Of a stretch of 64,000 nucleotides of DNA, positions 44,484 through 52,598 are shown piece after piece. Source of the DNA: Oscillospiraceae bacterium (GTDB lineage Bacteria > Bacillota > Clostridia > Oscillospirales > Ruminococcaceae). The stretch covers positions 124,001 to 188,000 of the forward strand of contig JAISZR010000004.1 in NCBI GenBank assembly GCA_031284525.1, written 5' to 3'. Numbering within the stretch: position 1 is the first letter of the stretch; each line of letters starts with the position of its first letter. Under the pieces are notes generated by a model. The model saw only the letters and a list, made by a program, of their open reading frames with translations, searched no databases and was not told where the DNA came from. The translations under genes were made by a program, and so were the position numbers.

Positions 44484-45008
44484 ATGTTGGATTTCTTATT
44501 GGCGATTATCAAAGGGACGCCAATTTATGTGTGGGTTATATTCGCATTTTTGGTTAGTCGTGGTCTATCCTTGAGGAAGGATGGTCCTGTTTCTGTGAAG
44601 AAATCGATGTTAATGCCAATGGTTTTTATTGTTTGGGGATTGTGGAAAGTGATTACAGATTTTGCTTTTCCACTCTGGGCTTTGGTGGCTTATATCATTT
44701 TGACGACTATTGGCACGGGATTTGGTTACTTACTTTACTCTTCAACGCAAAAGTTCGATGTGCGCCGCAGCGTTTTCTTCCGGCTTGGGAGCACAGTTCC
44801 CTTGGTGGTTATCATGCTAAATTTCATTGTAAAGTACGTGTTGAATGTATGTATGGCGATTAACCCACAATTATTAGGGGACCTTGGATTTAACATCATA
44901 TACTGCAGCGCTTCGGGTTTGACGGTTGGCTTGTTCATCGGTGGTATCTGCAATATAGTCAGTAATTGGAAGCAAATGAGACAAAAAGATGAGGGATTTG
45001 TGCTATAA
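44484..45008 (+). CDS. conserved membrane protein of unknown function
   Basis: About 174 residues and four or five hydrophobic segments (near 1-20, 42-60, 62-80, 100-122, 140-160). The first part, TPIYVWVIFAFLVSRGLSL, recalls the DUF6622 group; from memory only. ATG 44484 (MLDFLLAI) has GGGG about 11 bases upstream; a GTG at 44463 is the alternative. Lies between nifJ and rlmN; its stop codon overlaps the -10 element of rlmN. Confidence 0.65.
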   Translation: MLDFLLAIIKGTPIYVWVIFAFLVSRGLSLRKDGPVSVKKSMLMPMVFIVWGLWKVITDFAFPLWALVAYIILTTIGTGFGYLLYSSTQKFDVRRSVFFRLGSTVPLVVIMLNFIVKYVLNVCMAINPQLLGDLGFNIIYCSASGLTVGLFIGGICNIVSNWKQMRQKDEGFVL

Positions 45009-45009
45009 T
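45001..45009 (+). promoter_or_regulatory. extended -10 promoter of rlmN-prpC-prkC
   Basis: TGCTATAAT is a perfect extended -10 element overlapping the preceding stop codon. No -35 is recognisable. Transcription would start near 45016, within a few bases of the first usable ATG. Confidence 0.55.
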
Positions 45010-45018
45010 AAGCTTGAT

Positions 45019-46071
45019 ATGATTAACGCTAAGATGAACGTAAGAAATTTGAACTTGGCCGAGTTGACTGATTTAATGCTGAAAGCTGGCTATCCGCGGT
45101 TCAGAGCGAAACAAATTTATGGGTGGCTGAGCGACGTTAATATAACCAGTTTTGAGCAGATGACAAACTTGCCACTCGATTTGCGAGATTTTTTGAAACA
45201 GACGTTTAATTTGAATTCATTGGAATTGTGGGAAGTGCTGACGTCACGAGATGGGAATACAGCAAAGTTTCTTTTTAAGTTGTCTGATGGTAACTTGATA
45301 GAGTCGGCTCTAATGAAATATAGGTATGGCTACAGTGTTTGTGTTTCGACGCAGGTCGGTTGCCGAATGCGTTGCGCATTTTGTCTTTCTGGTGCGGGCG
45401 GCTTTGTGCGTAACCTCGAAGCCTCCGAAATTTTGGAGCAGGTGATATTAGCGCAAAAGTTTGCTGGCAGCCGAATTGGTCATGTGGTATTGATGGGGAT
45501 TGGTGAGCCACTTGATAATTTTGAAAATGTTGTCAAGTTCATTGAACTGGTTTCTAGCCCAGAAGGGCTGAATATTGGGCAACGGAACATTTCGCTTTCA
45601 ACTGCCGGCCTTGTGAACAGAATCTATGATTTGATGCGCCTGCGGCTTCAAATAACCCTTTCAGTTTCTCTTCATGCTCCAAACGATGCACTTCGAAGTA
45701 GATTGATGCCTATAAACAAAACTTGGGGCCTTCCTCAGTTGATGGCGGCATGCAGGGAATATTTTGAAAAGAGTCGCCGGAGGGTTTCATTTGAATATAT
45801 TATGTTATCTGGGGTCAACGATGATCTGAAGTGTGTTGCCGAACTGAAGAAGTTGCTTGCAGGATTTCCGAATCACGTGAACTTAATCCCCGCAAATAGT
45901 GGCCGGGAGGGTTTTAAAACATCGGATTTGCGGACAATAAAAATATTCCAAGAGAACTTGGAAAGTTTGGGCGTTCAGGTGACTTTAAGAAGGGCGCTGG
46001 GTTCAGATATAAACGCTGCGTGCGGACAGATGCGATGCGTTGTTCAAGGGGGAAAAGATGGTAGTACTTGA
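45019..46071 (+). CDS. rlmN: dual-specificity 23S rRNA/tRNA adenine-C2 methyltransferase RlmN
   Basis: Radical SAM enzyme methylating A2503 of 23S rRNA and A37 of some tRNAs. About 350 residues. The cluster motif is CRMRCAFC (C115, C119, C122 from this start), with VLMGIGEPLDNF downstream, and the C-terminal methyl-carrying Cys is in AACGQM. ATG 45019 and ATG 45034 are both possible; neither has a ribosome binding site, and the second matches the family N-terminus. First gene of a unit with prpC and prkC. Confidence 0.93.
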   Translation: MINAKMNVRNLNLAELTDLMLKAGYPRFRAKQIYGWLSDVNITSFEQMTNLPLDLRDFLKQTFNLNSLELWEVLTSRDGNTAKFLFKLSDGNLIESALMKYRYGYSVCVSTQVGCRMRCAFCLSGAGGFVRNLEASEILEQVILAQKFAGSRIGHVVLMGIGEPLDNFENVVKFIELVSSPEGLNIGQRNISLSTAGLVNRIYDLMRLRLQITLSVSLHAPNDALRSRLMPINKTWGLPQLMAACREYFEKSRRRVSFEYIMLSGVNDDLKCVAELKKLLAGFPNHVNLIPANSGREGFKTSDLRTIKIFQENLESLGVQVTLRRALGSDINAACGQMRCVVQGGKDGST

Positions 46072-46822
46072 CAAAGGTAACAAAGATGTGGACACGTTTG
46101 TTGTTTATGGTGGAACAAACATAGGCAAAAAGCGCCTTATTAATCAGGATGCATTTGCCTTTGGCAAGCAGAATGAAAAAACCTGGATTGTTGTTTGTGA
46201 TGGCTTGGGGGGAGAGAACGCGGGCGAAGTCGCAAGCAAAACGGCAGTTGATTGTGTTAGTGCCTTCATGAAAGAACATCTCACTTCGAGTTTGGAACAC
46301 ATGGAAATTAAAAAGACGGTGATTGAGTCTGTGGAAAGAGCGAATGAAGCCGTTTTGAAGAAGGCAAGTGAAGATGAGAGATTTTTCGGGATGAGCACTA
46401 CAATTGTCAGCTTGATTTTCTTTGGTGGGTTGTTACACATCGCGAATGTGGGTGATAGCAGAGCCTATTGCATTTCAAATGGTATTATTGAGCAGCTTAC
46501 AAAAGATCATTCGGTTGTGCAGGTTTTAATTGATAGCGGCAAGATCACAAAGAGGGAGGCAAAAAAACACCCAAGCAAAAACTGTTTGATTAAAGTTCTA
46601 GGTCTGGAACCGGGTGTGGAACCAAGTTATACTTGTAGGCAAATGTCAAGAGAAGATAAGATTCTTGTGTGTACTGATGGGTTGCATGATCGTGTCATAA
46701 AGAAAGAGATGGTTTCTGTCCTGGAGGGTTTTGGTCTTGAGGAGTCAGTGAACGAACTCATAAACATAGCGCTCAAACACGGGGGAGCCGATAATATCAC
46801 AGCAGTGCTCATGGGTGAGTGA
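46058..46822 (+). CDS. prpC: PP2C-family serine/threonine phosphatase
   Basis: Metal-dependent phosphatase that reverses PrkC phosphorylation. 254 residues. Metal-binding motifs NQDAF, CDGLGG, VGDSRAY, CTDGLHD and GGADNITAVL are complete. The ATG at 46058 has AAGGGGG at 5 bases and lies inside the end of rlmN (14-base overlap). Confidence 0.93.
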   Translation: MVVLDKGNKDVDTFVVYGGTNIGKKRLINQDAFAFGKQNEKTWIVVCDGLGGENAGEVASKTAVDCVSAFMKEHLTSSLEHMEIKKTVIESVERANEAVLKKASEDERFFGMSTTIVSLIFFGGLLHIANVGDSRAYCISNGIIEQLTKDHSVVQVLIDSGKITKREAKKHPSKNCLIKVLGLEPGVEPSYTCRQMSREDKILVCTDGLHDRVIKKEMVSVLEGFGLEESVNELINIALKHGGADNITAVLMGE

Positions 46823-46854
46823 GTGATGCGTTCTAAAAGGGGTATATTGAGGGC

Positions 46855-48813
46855 ATGGATAAATACATAGGAAAAGAACTTAACAGTAGATATTTGATTG
46901 GCGAACTTATCGGTGTTGGTGGCATGTCAAATGTCTATAGGGCTGTGGATAAAATTACTAACAGGGTTGTTGCAATAAAGATATTGCGCGATGAATACCT
47001 GACCGATCCTGAGTTTCTCAGAAGGTTCAAAAATGAATCTAAGGCTATTGCTGCGCTTTCTAGCCCCAACATTGTTAATGTTTTTGATGTTAGCTTTAAT
47101 GAAACAAGTCAATGGATTGTGATGGAATATATCGACGGAGTGACCCTTAAGGAATATATCGCGAAGAAAAAGATTTTGGCTTGGCAAGAAGCCGTCTATG
47201 TTGCTATTCAGGTTTTAAAGGCGTTGCAACATGCGCATGATAAAGGGGTTGTACACCGGGACATAAAACCCCAAAACATCATGTTGCTCAAGGAAGGCTC
47301 GGTTAAGGTGATGGATTTTGGGATAGCGAGGTTCGCGAGAAATGATATGCGAACCATGACGGGTAAGGCTATCGGATCGGTTCATTACATTAGCCCAGAG
47401 CAGGCAACGGGTGGCCAGATTGATGGGAAAACTGATATCTATTCCGTTGGTGTGATGCTTTTTGAGATGGTAACAGGTAGATTGCCATTTGAAGCTGATA
47501 ATCCTGTGTCGGTGGCATTAAAGCAGATACAGTCGCAGCCGATGCGTCCAAGGCAGATTAACAGTTCGTTGCCACTTGGCCTAGAACAGATAATAATGAA
47601 TGCGTTGCAAAAGGACCAAAATGGCAGATATCAATCGGCGGCGGAGATGTTAAGTGCGCTAATAATCCTCAAACAGAACCCTTCAAAGACATTTTCATAT
47701 GCTTCAAGGCGTAATTTGTCTCCGGTTGGAACGGGATCGGATGTACACGAAAGCTCGAGCAACTTAGCTGGCAAAAGTTTGAATTCGCCACCAGAGGGGG
47801 GCAAAGAAGCGCCCCCGAAATCTTGGGTTAAGTTGCTCATGATAATATCTTTGATGTTCTGTTTTATGACTGTTGCGATTGTTTTTGGGGCGCTGGCCTT
47901 GAGCGGGTTGTTTTCTCCATCGCCGGATGTGATGGTCCCAGATCTGCTTGGCGAGAACTACGAAGCTGTTAAAGTCTCGAATGAATATTCAAAGTTTACG
48001 ATAAATTTGGAAACAACAGTGTTTGATGAAAAATATGCCGAGGGGGAAATATGTGAGCAAGACCCAAGGCCGGGGAAATCCGTGAAAGAGGCGACACTTA
48101 TCATGGTAAAAGTCAGCCGCGGGCAGAGGAAGGAAAAGATGCCGGATGTGGTTGGGAGAGAGGCCGGTGGCGCCATTGCAGATCTTAAAAATCTGGGACT
48201 TACTGTAAATGAACGGAGGGTTTTTTCTGATGATGTTGCAAAAGATATTATTATCAGAACTGAGCCTCCGGCGGATACTGAGGTGTTGGTTGGTTATGAG
48301 GTTACGGTTGTTATTAGCGATGGTCCGGAGAATAAGAAGGTAAAAGTCCCTGATCTTCGCGGGATGACTTGGCAAGAAGCTGAGAAGTTATTAAAAGAAA
48401 ATCACCTGCAGCTGGGTAGCCATTCTGAGATAAATAGCGACAAGCCCAAAGATGTCGTCTTGAATCAAAGTTTAGCCAAAGGCGTGGAAGCTGACGTTAA
48501 CGATGCCATTGATGTGAATGTAAGCTCTGGTGTTTCTGATAACAAAAAATACACGCTTCGGGTTCCTTTGCCAAAGATGAATGAGTTTGTTAAGCTGGTC
48601 GCATTAAAGGATGGGGAAAACGTTTATGAACAAGAACTTGATATAACGGAGATCCCTTACTGGTCAGTTGAGATGTTCGATAAGGGTTTGCACAATGTAC
48701 AAATCACGATAAATGGGTCAATCCTCGGGAAGTTCGTTGTTGATTTTGATAATGGGACGGAACACTTGGAAGTGGATAACTCCTCGGCTTTTGAGGATGT
48801 TTCTGAGGAATGA
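46855..48813 (+). CDS. prkC: serine/threonine protein kinase with PASTA domains
   Basis: Membrane kinase that senses peptidoglycan fragments or lipid II. 652 residues. The kinase domain (about 10-270) has K42 in VAIKILRDE, HRDIKPQN with D136, and DFG with D154; the activation loop is rich in Thr. One membrane helix (about 323-347) is followed by three PASTA repeats (about 355-560: VPDLLGENYE, PDVVGREAGG, VPDLRGMTWQ) and a final domain of about 90 residues. The usual next genes rsgA and rpe are missing; flagellar genes follow. Confidence 0.94.
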   Translation: MDKYIGKELNSRYLIGELIGVGGMSNVYRAVDKITNRVVAIKILRDEYLTDPEFLRRFKNESKAIAALSSPNIVNVFDVSFNETSQWIVMEYIDGVTLKEYIAKKKILAWQEAVYVAIQVLKALQHAHDKGVVHRDIKPQNIMLLKEGSVKVMDFGIARFARNDMRTMTGKAIGSVHYISPEQATGGQIDGKTDIYSVGVMLFEMVTGRLPFEADNPVSVALKQIQSQPMRPRQINSSLPLGLEQIIMNALQKDQNGRYQSAAEMLSALIILKQNPSKTFSYASRRNLSPVGTGSDVHESSSNLAGKSLNSPPEGGKEAPPKSWVKLLMIISLMFCFMTVAIVFGALALSGLFSPSPDVMVPDLLGENYEAVKVSNEYSKFTINLETTVFDEKYAEGEICEQDPRPGKSVKEATLIMVKVSRGQRKEKMPDVVGREAGGAIADLKNLGLTVNERRVFSDDVAKDIIIRTEPPADTEVLVGYEVTVVISDGPENKKVKVPDLRGMTWQEAEKLLKENHLQLGSHSEINSDKPKDVVLNQSLAKGVEADVNDAIDVNVSSGVSDNKKYTLRVPLPKMNEFVKLVALKDGENVYEQELDITEIPYWSVEMFDKGLHNVQITINGSILGKFVVDFDNGTEHLEVDNSSAFEDVSEE

Positions 48814-48853
48814 GATGCTTATCATGCGAACGGGGGAGAATTGTGGAATAATT

Positions 48854-48879
48854 TAATTTTTCGGGAATTGCGCCGATAT
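48854..48879 (+). promoter_or_regulatory. sigma-D (FliA) type flagellar promoter
   Basis: GCCGATAT at 48872-48879 matches the -10 of sigma-D/sigma-28 (GCCGATAA), with TAAT (48854-48857, consensus TAAA) 14 bases upstream. It lies about 45 bases before the start of flgM, as expected for the class of late flagellar genes that FlgM itself controls. Confidence 0.78.
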
Positions 48880-48923
48880 TAGTTGCATGAGGTGAGTGAG
48901 GTAAATTGCAGGGGGGTTTTGTT

Positions 48924-49232
48924 GTGGATGTCGGGATCAGGCCGGGTCTGCCACCGATTCCGGTGGGCGTGTCGGGGAAAAATAAGGGTAACGGTGACCC
49001 GCGAAAGGTTGATTTAAAGGTTCGTGATGACGGCGGTGCCGTGATAATTGAGTATTCTGCTGAATATCAGGAGCATTTTGAAACTATCAAGAGAGTCAAG
49101 GGGAAAATTAAGAAGGATGTTGACCAACCCGCAGACAAGGGAAAGCTGAAAAGCATTAAGGCGGCAATTGAGGCTGGAAAGTACCTTGTTGATTGCGGGG
49201 AGTTGGCAGTTGATATGGTTAACTTAGCGTAA
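48924..49232 (+). CDS. flgM: anti-sigma-28 factor FlgM
   Basis: Holds the flagellar sigma factor inactive until the hook is complete. About 102 residues. The N-terminus is disordered-like; the C-terminal helix KLKSIKAAIEAGKYLVDCGE is the FlgM signature. GTG at 48924 has AGGGGGG at 7 bases; an upstream TTG at 48906 is in frame. First gene behind the sigma-D promoter. Confidence 0.82.
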   Translation: MDVGIRPGLPPIPVGVSGKNKGNGDPRKVDLKVRDDGGAVIIEYSAEYQEHFETIKRVKGKIKKDVDQPADKGKLKSIKAAIEAGKYLVDCGELAVDMVNLA

Positions 49233-49244
49233 GGGGAGAGGGTT

Positions 49245-49682
49245 TTGTCGGTTGTGGAAAGGTTGCTGAAACTAATCCAAGATATGACGGTTTTGTATGA
49301 GGATTTTGCTAAATTTCAGGAAGAAAAAAGGGTGGTTTTAACTTTTTTGCAGAGTGATCGCCTCGAAGAGATTGCTCGCAGGGAGCAGCCGTTTGCCTTG
49401 AAGGTGAGGGGTTTTGATCAAAGGCGCAAGGCTCTTACTAAGGAATTGGGGTTCGGCGATGTTACTCTTGGGACTGTTGTGAGTGAAATTAAGTTCGCAA
49501 ATGACGCGGAAGAGTTGGCGGTAAAAGAGGGGTATGCGAAGTTGAGGGAAGCTGTTTCGCGGTTCGCCGATGTGATCGGGAAAAATGCCGAGATGGCTGG
49601 TAAGTATGTGGAGTGTTTCACAGAAGAATATGGTGAAACCTTGGGTAGTGGAAGTGGCAAGAATATTGATGTGATTTCGTAA
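49245..49682 (+). CDS. flgN: FlgN-like flagellar chaperone
   Basis: A 145-residue all-helical protein with a long coiled-coil, of the size of FlgN, the export chaperone for FlgK and FlgL. Similarity is weak (LLKLIQDMTVLYEDFAKFQEEK, then LEEIARREQ), but its place between flgM and flgK is the standard one. TTG start at 49245 after AAGGGGAGAGG. Confidence 0.7.
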   Translation: MSVVERLLKLIQDMTVLYEDFAKFQEEKRVVLTFLQSDRLEEIARREQPFALKVRGFDQRRKALTKELGFGDVTLGTVVSEIKFANDAEELAVKEGYAKLREAVSRFADVIGKNAEMAGKYVECFTEEYGETLGSGSGKNIDVIS

Positions 49683-49707
49683 AATGATAACGATGAGGTG
49701 AGAGTGT

Positions 49708-51357
49708 ATGCCGAATTATCTTAATCCGCCTGCGACTCCTGTCTGCAAGGTAGGCGGTTCGAATGCGTTGTGCATGTTAGGCTTTGCTAGGAAGACGATT
49801 AGTGGCGCGCGGGACGACGCGGCGTTAAACGGCGCGAATGCGAACAATGAGGATCGTTCTAGGACCTATGTGGAGCTGACAGCGAATTCGCTACGGGGCG
49901 TTATTGGGAAGGTTTTCCGGGCTTGTGATTCCTTTGCTGTTGCTGCTGTTCGCGATGATAATTCTCTGGTTGAATATGACAAGGCGGTTGTTGAGTCTCT
50001 TTCGCTTTTGGAGCAAAAACTTGTTGCCCAAACAGACCTCGCAGCTGACCCGCTTGCGGAGGCTCGCACAAACACCGTTGGTGGCGCTCTGGAAAATCTC
50101 GAAAGGGCGCTTAACGGCTTTAGGAACAACCCGAATAACGCGGACCAAAAAGAAGCTGTGCGCGTTGCTGCCAAAAAGTTGGTTGCTGCTGTCAAACAGG
50201 CGGATTCTTATGTTGTCGAGGTTGAGAACACACTCAAGGCAAAGGTGGAAAATAGTGTGGTCAGGGTCAACGAACTTTTGGGTACTATCGGTAAATTGAC
50301 TAAAGATATAGCGAGGAACGAGGGTTCCGGGCGCCGTTTGTTCGATTTGGAGGATCAGTGGGATAAGGCTGTGCGGGATCTTTCCTGTTACATCCCCGTG
50401 GAGGTGCAGCTCAGGAGTGAGCAGGTTAACGGATTTGAGAGGCGGACGCGTGAAGTTTTGATTAAACGTGAAGACGGATTGGCGGCCGGAGACATTGTCG
50501 TTGGTGGCCCAAATCCACCGCTGGTTGTTGGAGACCGCCTACTGGTGAATGCGAAAGGCGAGACGATGAAGTTTTTCGCGGAGCACATCGCGGGCAACAA
50601 CGTACGCGTGGATGGGCTTTCGATCGCCGAACAAGCACCTGGTGCCGCGGGCGTCAGAATTGGGGTGGGCCCCGGGCTCGCTGTTGGCAATGCCGGCCCG
50701 ACTGCCTTTGAGGACTATCTGAAACGCAATAGCGTTTTTGGTGGCAGTTTGGCTTGCGATTTAAATCTTTTGGGTGGGAGTGTTTTGACTGGTGCGGAGG
50801 CGAGCGCGGCTCACAGAACAATTCCCCAATACAAGCAGTTGCTTAATGAGCTTGTTGGAGGTGTTCTGCCGCCCGGCCCAGCAGGACCGCCGCCGCCAGT
50901 TCCTATTGGCGGTATTGTTCGGACTTTCAATGCGGCAAATGGCGGTGCCAACGATCTTTTTGCTGGCAATGATGTCGCCACTTTTGCTCTCTCTCCTGGT
51001 TGGCTGGGTGCTCCCAATGAGCTCCAACACCAGCGCGCACAGCAGGTTGCTGATTGTATGACGAATGAGAATGCCATTGTTTTTGGTGGGGTCGGTGGCC
51101 CAGACACGACGTTCATCGGGTTTTATAACCGGCTGTCCACAGACCTCGGCCGTGATATCTATGCTGCCAACGCAAACAAAAAGGCGCACACAGAGGCGTT
51201 GGAAGTGGACAAAGACAGGCGAAACGAAACCTCGGCTGTCGATCTGAGTGGTGAGGCGGCGACTATGTCAGAGCTTGATAGTTTATTTCGATTTGTATTG
51301 GAAACGGTGCGTCTTGTTCTTGGACACTTGCGTTTGTGCGTTGAATTGATGCGATGA
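49708..51357 (+). CDS. flgK: flagellar hook-associated protein 1, divergent
   Basis: Forms the first junction between hook and filament. 549 residues. Recognised from position, the N-terminal helix with ALNGANANN in place of NIAN, the coiled-coil at 150-215 and LFDLEDQWDKAVRDLSCYIPVEV, which corresponds to the LxxQRDxLLxxLSxxxxV motif. The middle carries a Pro-rich loop (PPGPAGPPPPVP, near 390-402), and the C-terminal helix is diverged. Very Ala- and Gly-rich, and GC content jumps (62-75% in sampled lines). ATG at 49708 after GAGGTGAG. Confidence 0.75.
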   Translation: MPNYLNPPATPVCKVGGSNALCMLGFARKTISGARDDAALNGANANNEDRSRTYVELTANSLRGVIGKVFRACDSFAVAAVRDDNSLVEYDKAVVESLSLLEQKLVAQTDLAADPLAEARTNTVGGALENLERALNGFRNNPNNADQKEAVRVAAKKLVAAVKQADSYVVEVENTLKAKVENSVVRVNELLGTIGKLTKDIARNEGSGRRLFDLEDQWDKAVRDLSCYIPVEVQLRSEQVNGFERRTREVLIKREDGLAAGDIVVGGPNPPLVVGDRLLVNAKGETMKFFAEHIAGNNVRVDGLSIAEQAPGAAGVRIGVGPGLAVGNAGPTAFEDYLKRNSVFGGSLACDLNLLGGSVLTGAEASAAHRTIPQYKQLLNELVGGVLPPGPAGPPPPVPIGGIVRTFNAANGGANDLFAGNDVATFALSPGWLGAPNELQHQRAQQVADCMTNENAIVFGGVGGPDTTFIGFYNRLSTDLGRDIYAANANKKAHTEALEVDKDRRNETSAVDLSGEAATMSELDSLFRFVLETVRLVLGHLRLCVELMR

Positions 51358-51397
51358 GTGCGAGGACACAGCAAAAAGAAAAGGGAGGACCTGAGAT

Positions 51398-52507
51398 ATG
51401 GCAGTAACGAGTGCAGGGCAAGGCAGACCAATAGGCAGAGTTAACGCGTTATCCCAGCACCGGTGGGCTGCGAATGCGCGGACGGAAAACGCCGCAGCAA
51501 AAGCGAATTCGTTGCGGGAAAACGCCGGCGGTGCACGGGTGCGGCGTCCGAGTGACGACCCCACTGCTTGGGCGACTTTGGCCTTTTGCCGTGCAGAGCG
51601 GCTGAGCCTAGGTTTGCAAAAAAAAACAATAGAAGAGCAACAGCGCAAGATGAAAACGGCGGAAGAAGCGCTTGGCAACATTGCTGAATCTTTGCAGAGC
51701 GTTGTGACTGAGTGTTTGTCAGTTCAAAATGCGGTGCCGGGGCCGCAGCGATTCGCGGCGGCATTGATGGCTGTGCGCCAAGCGAAGTCCGAAATAAAAA
51801 CAAACCTCAATGCAAAAAATTCGGAAGGCTATGTTTTTGGCGGAGCTGATAGGCGTGCAGTGCCTTTTACCTTTGATGTTGTCGGCCCTTTCGCGACCTA
51901 CCACGGCCAAGACGTCCATAATTTGACGCCGGCGGTGCTGGCCAATGACGTTGCTCTCGCCGGAGCGACGAACGTAGCAGAAGCGCAAGAAGTTAGTTTG
52001 TTGGGTCAAACTCTTTCTGTTGCCGTTTGCGGGCCCTTCGTCTGTGGCAACGGGCGGTTCGATTTCAGGAACGGGAATACAGCAAACGGAGCGGCTGGGG
52101 GATTTGGTGCGAACGAGATCTCCGGTGATTGCTATTCTGTTGTTTCTAAGATTGAGACTTTGTTGGTTGGCTTAGCTGCAAACGCTGTGCCAGCGCAGCA
52201 CGACTTGGACGACCTTGCAAGGTGTGCCACACAGGTCGGTGAGATAAATCGGGCGACGGTGGGGCCGGCTAGAGCGCGCGTTTGGGGGCTGCAGGGAACG
52301 TTTGATGGTTTCGAAAACACGATAGAGGACCGTTCGGACCAAGCTCAAGAGCGTGCTGATAAGCTTGCTTCCCGGGATATGCTGGAGGCGCAAGCCGAAC
52401 TTGTTGGGCTTAGCGCGCAAGGACGCGTGATTGACTCGTGGCAACTGGAGCTTTGGCGCACGATGTCGCAGGCTGTTGACTATTTTGATGCTGTTGGTCG
52501 CCTATGA
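51398..52507 (+). CDS. flgL: flagellar hook-associated protein 3, divergent
   Basis: Second junction protein, next to the filament. 369 residues. The N-terminus has RRPSDDPTAWATLAF, like the flagellin-type SDDPxGxxxA motif, and EGYVFGGADRRAVPF matches the FlgL signature (GxYxFxG). The C-terminal helices (SRDMLEAQAELVGLSAQG) close the rod. Ala-rich and GC-rich, as flgK. No flagellin gene occurs in the window. Confidence 0.78.
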   Translation: MAVTSAGQGRPIGRVNALSQHRWAANARTENAAAKANSLRENAGGARVRRPSDDPTAWATLAFCRAERLSLGLQKKTIEEQQRKMKTAEEALGNIAESLQSVVTECLSVQNAVPGPQRFAAALMAVRQAKSEIKTNLNAKNSEGYVFGGADRRAVPFTFDVVGPFATYHGQDVHNLTPAVLANDVALAGATNVAEAQEVSLLGQTLSVAVCGPFVCGNGRFDFRNGNTANGAAGGFGANEISGDCYSVVSKIETLLVGLAANAVPAQHDLDDLARCATQVGEINRATVGPARARVWGLQGTFDGFENTIEDRSDQAQERADKLASRDMLEAQAELVGLSAQGRVIDSWQLELWRTMSQAVDYFDAVGRL

Positions 52508-52598
52508 TTTGATGCGAGTTTTTAGTTGTTTTGGAATAATGTTGGTGCACTCGGTGTTTTTGTTGATGGAATGAATTTAGTAACGAGGAGGGTTTTTT

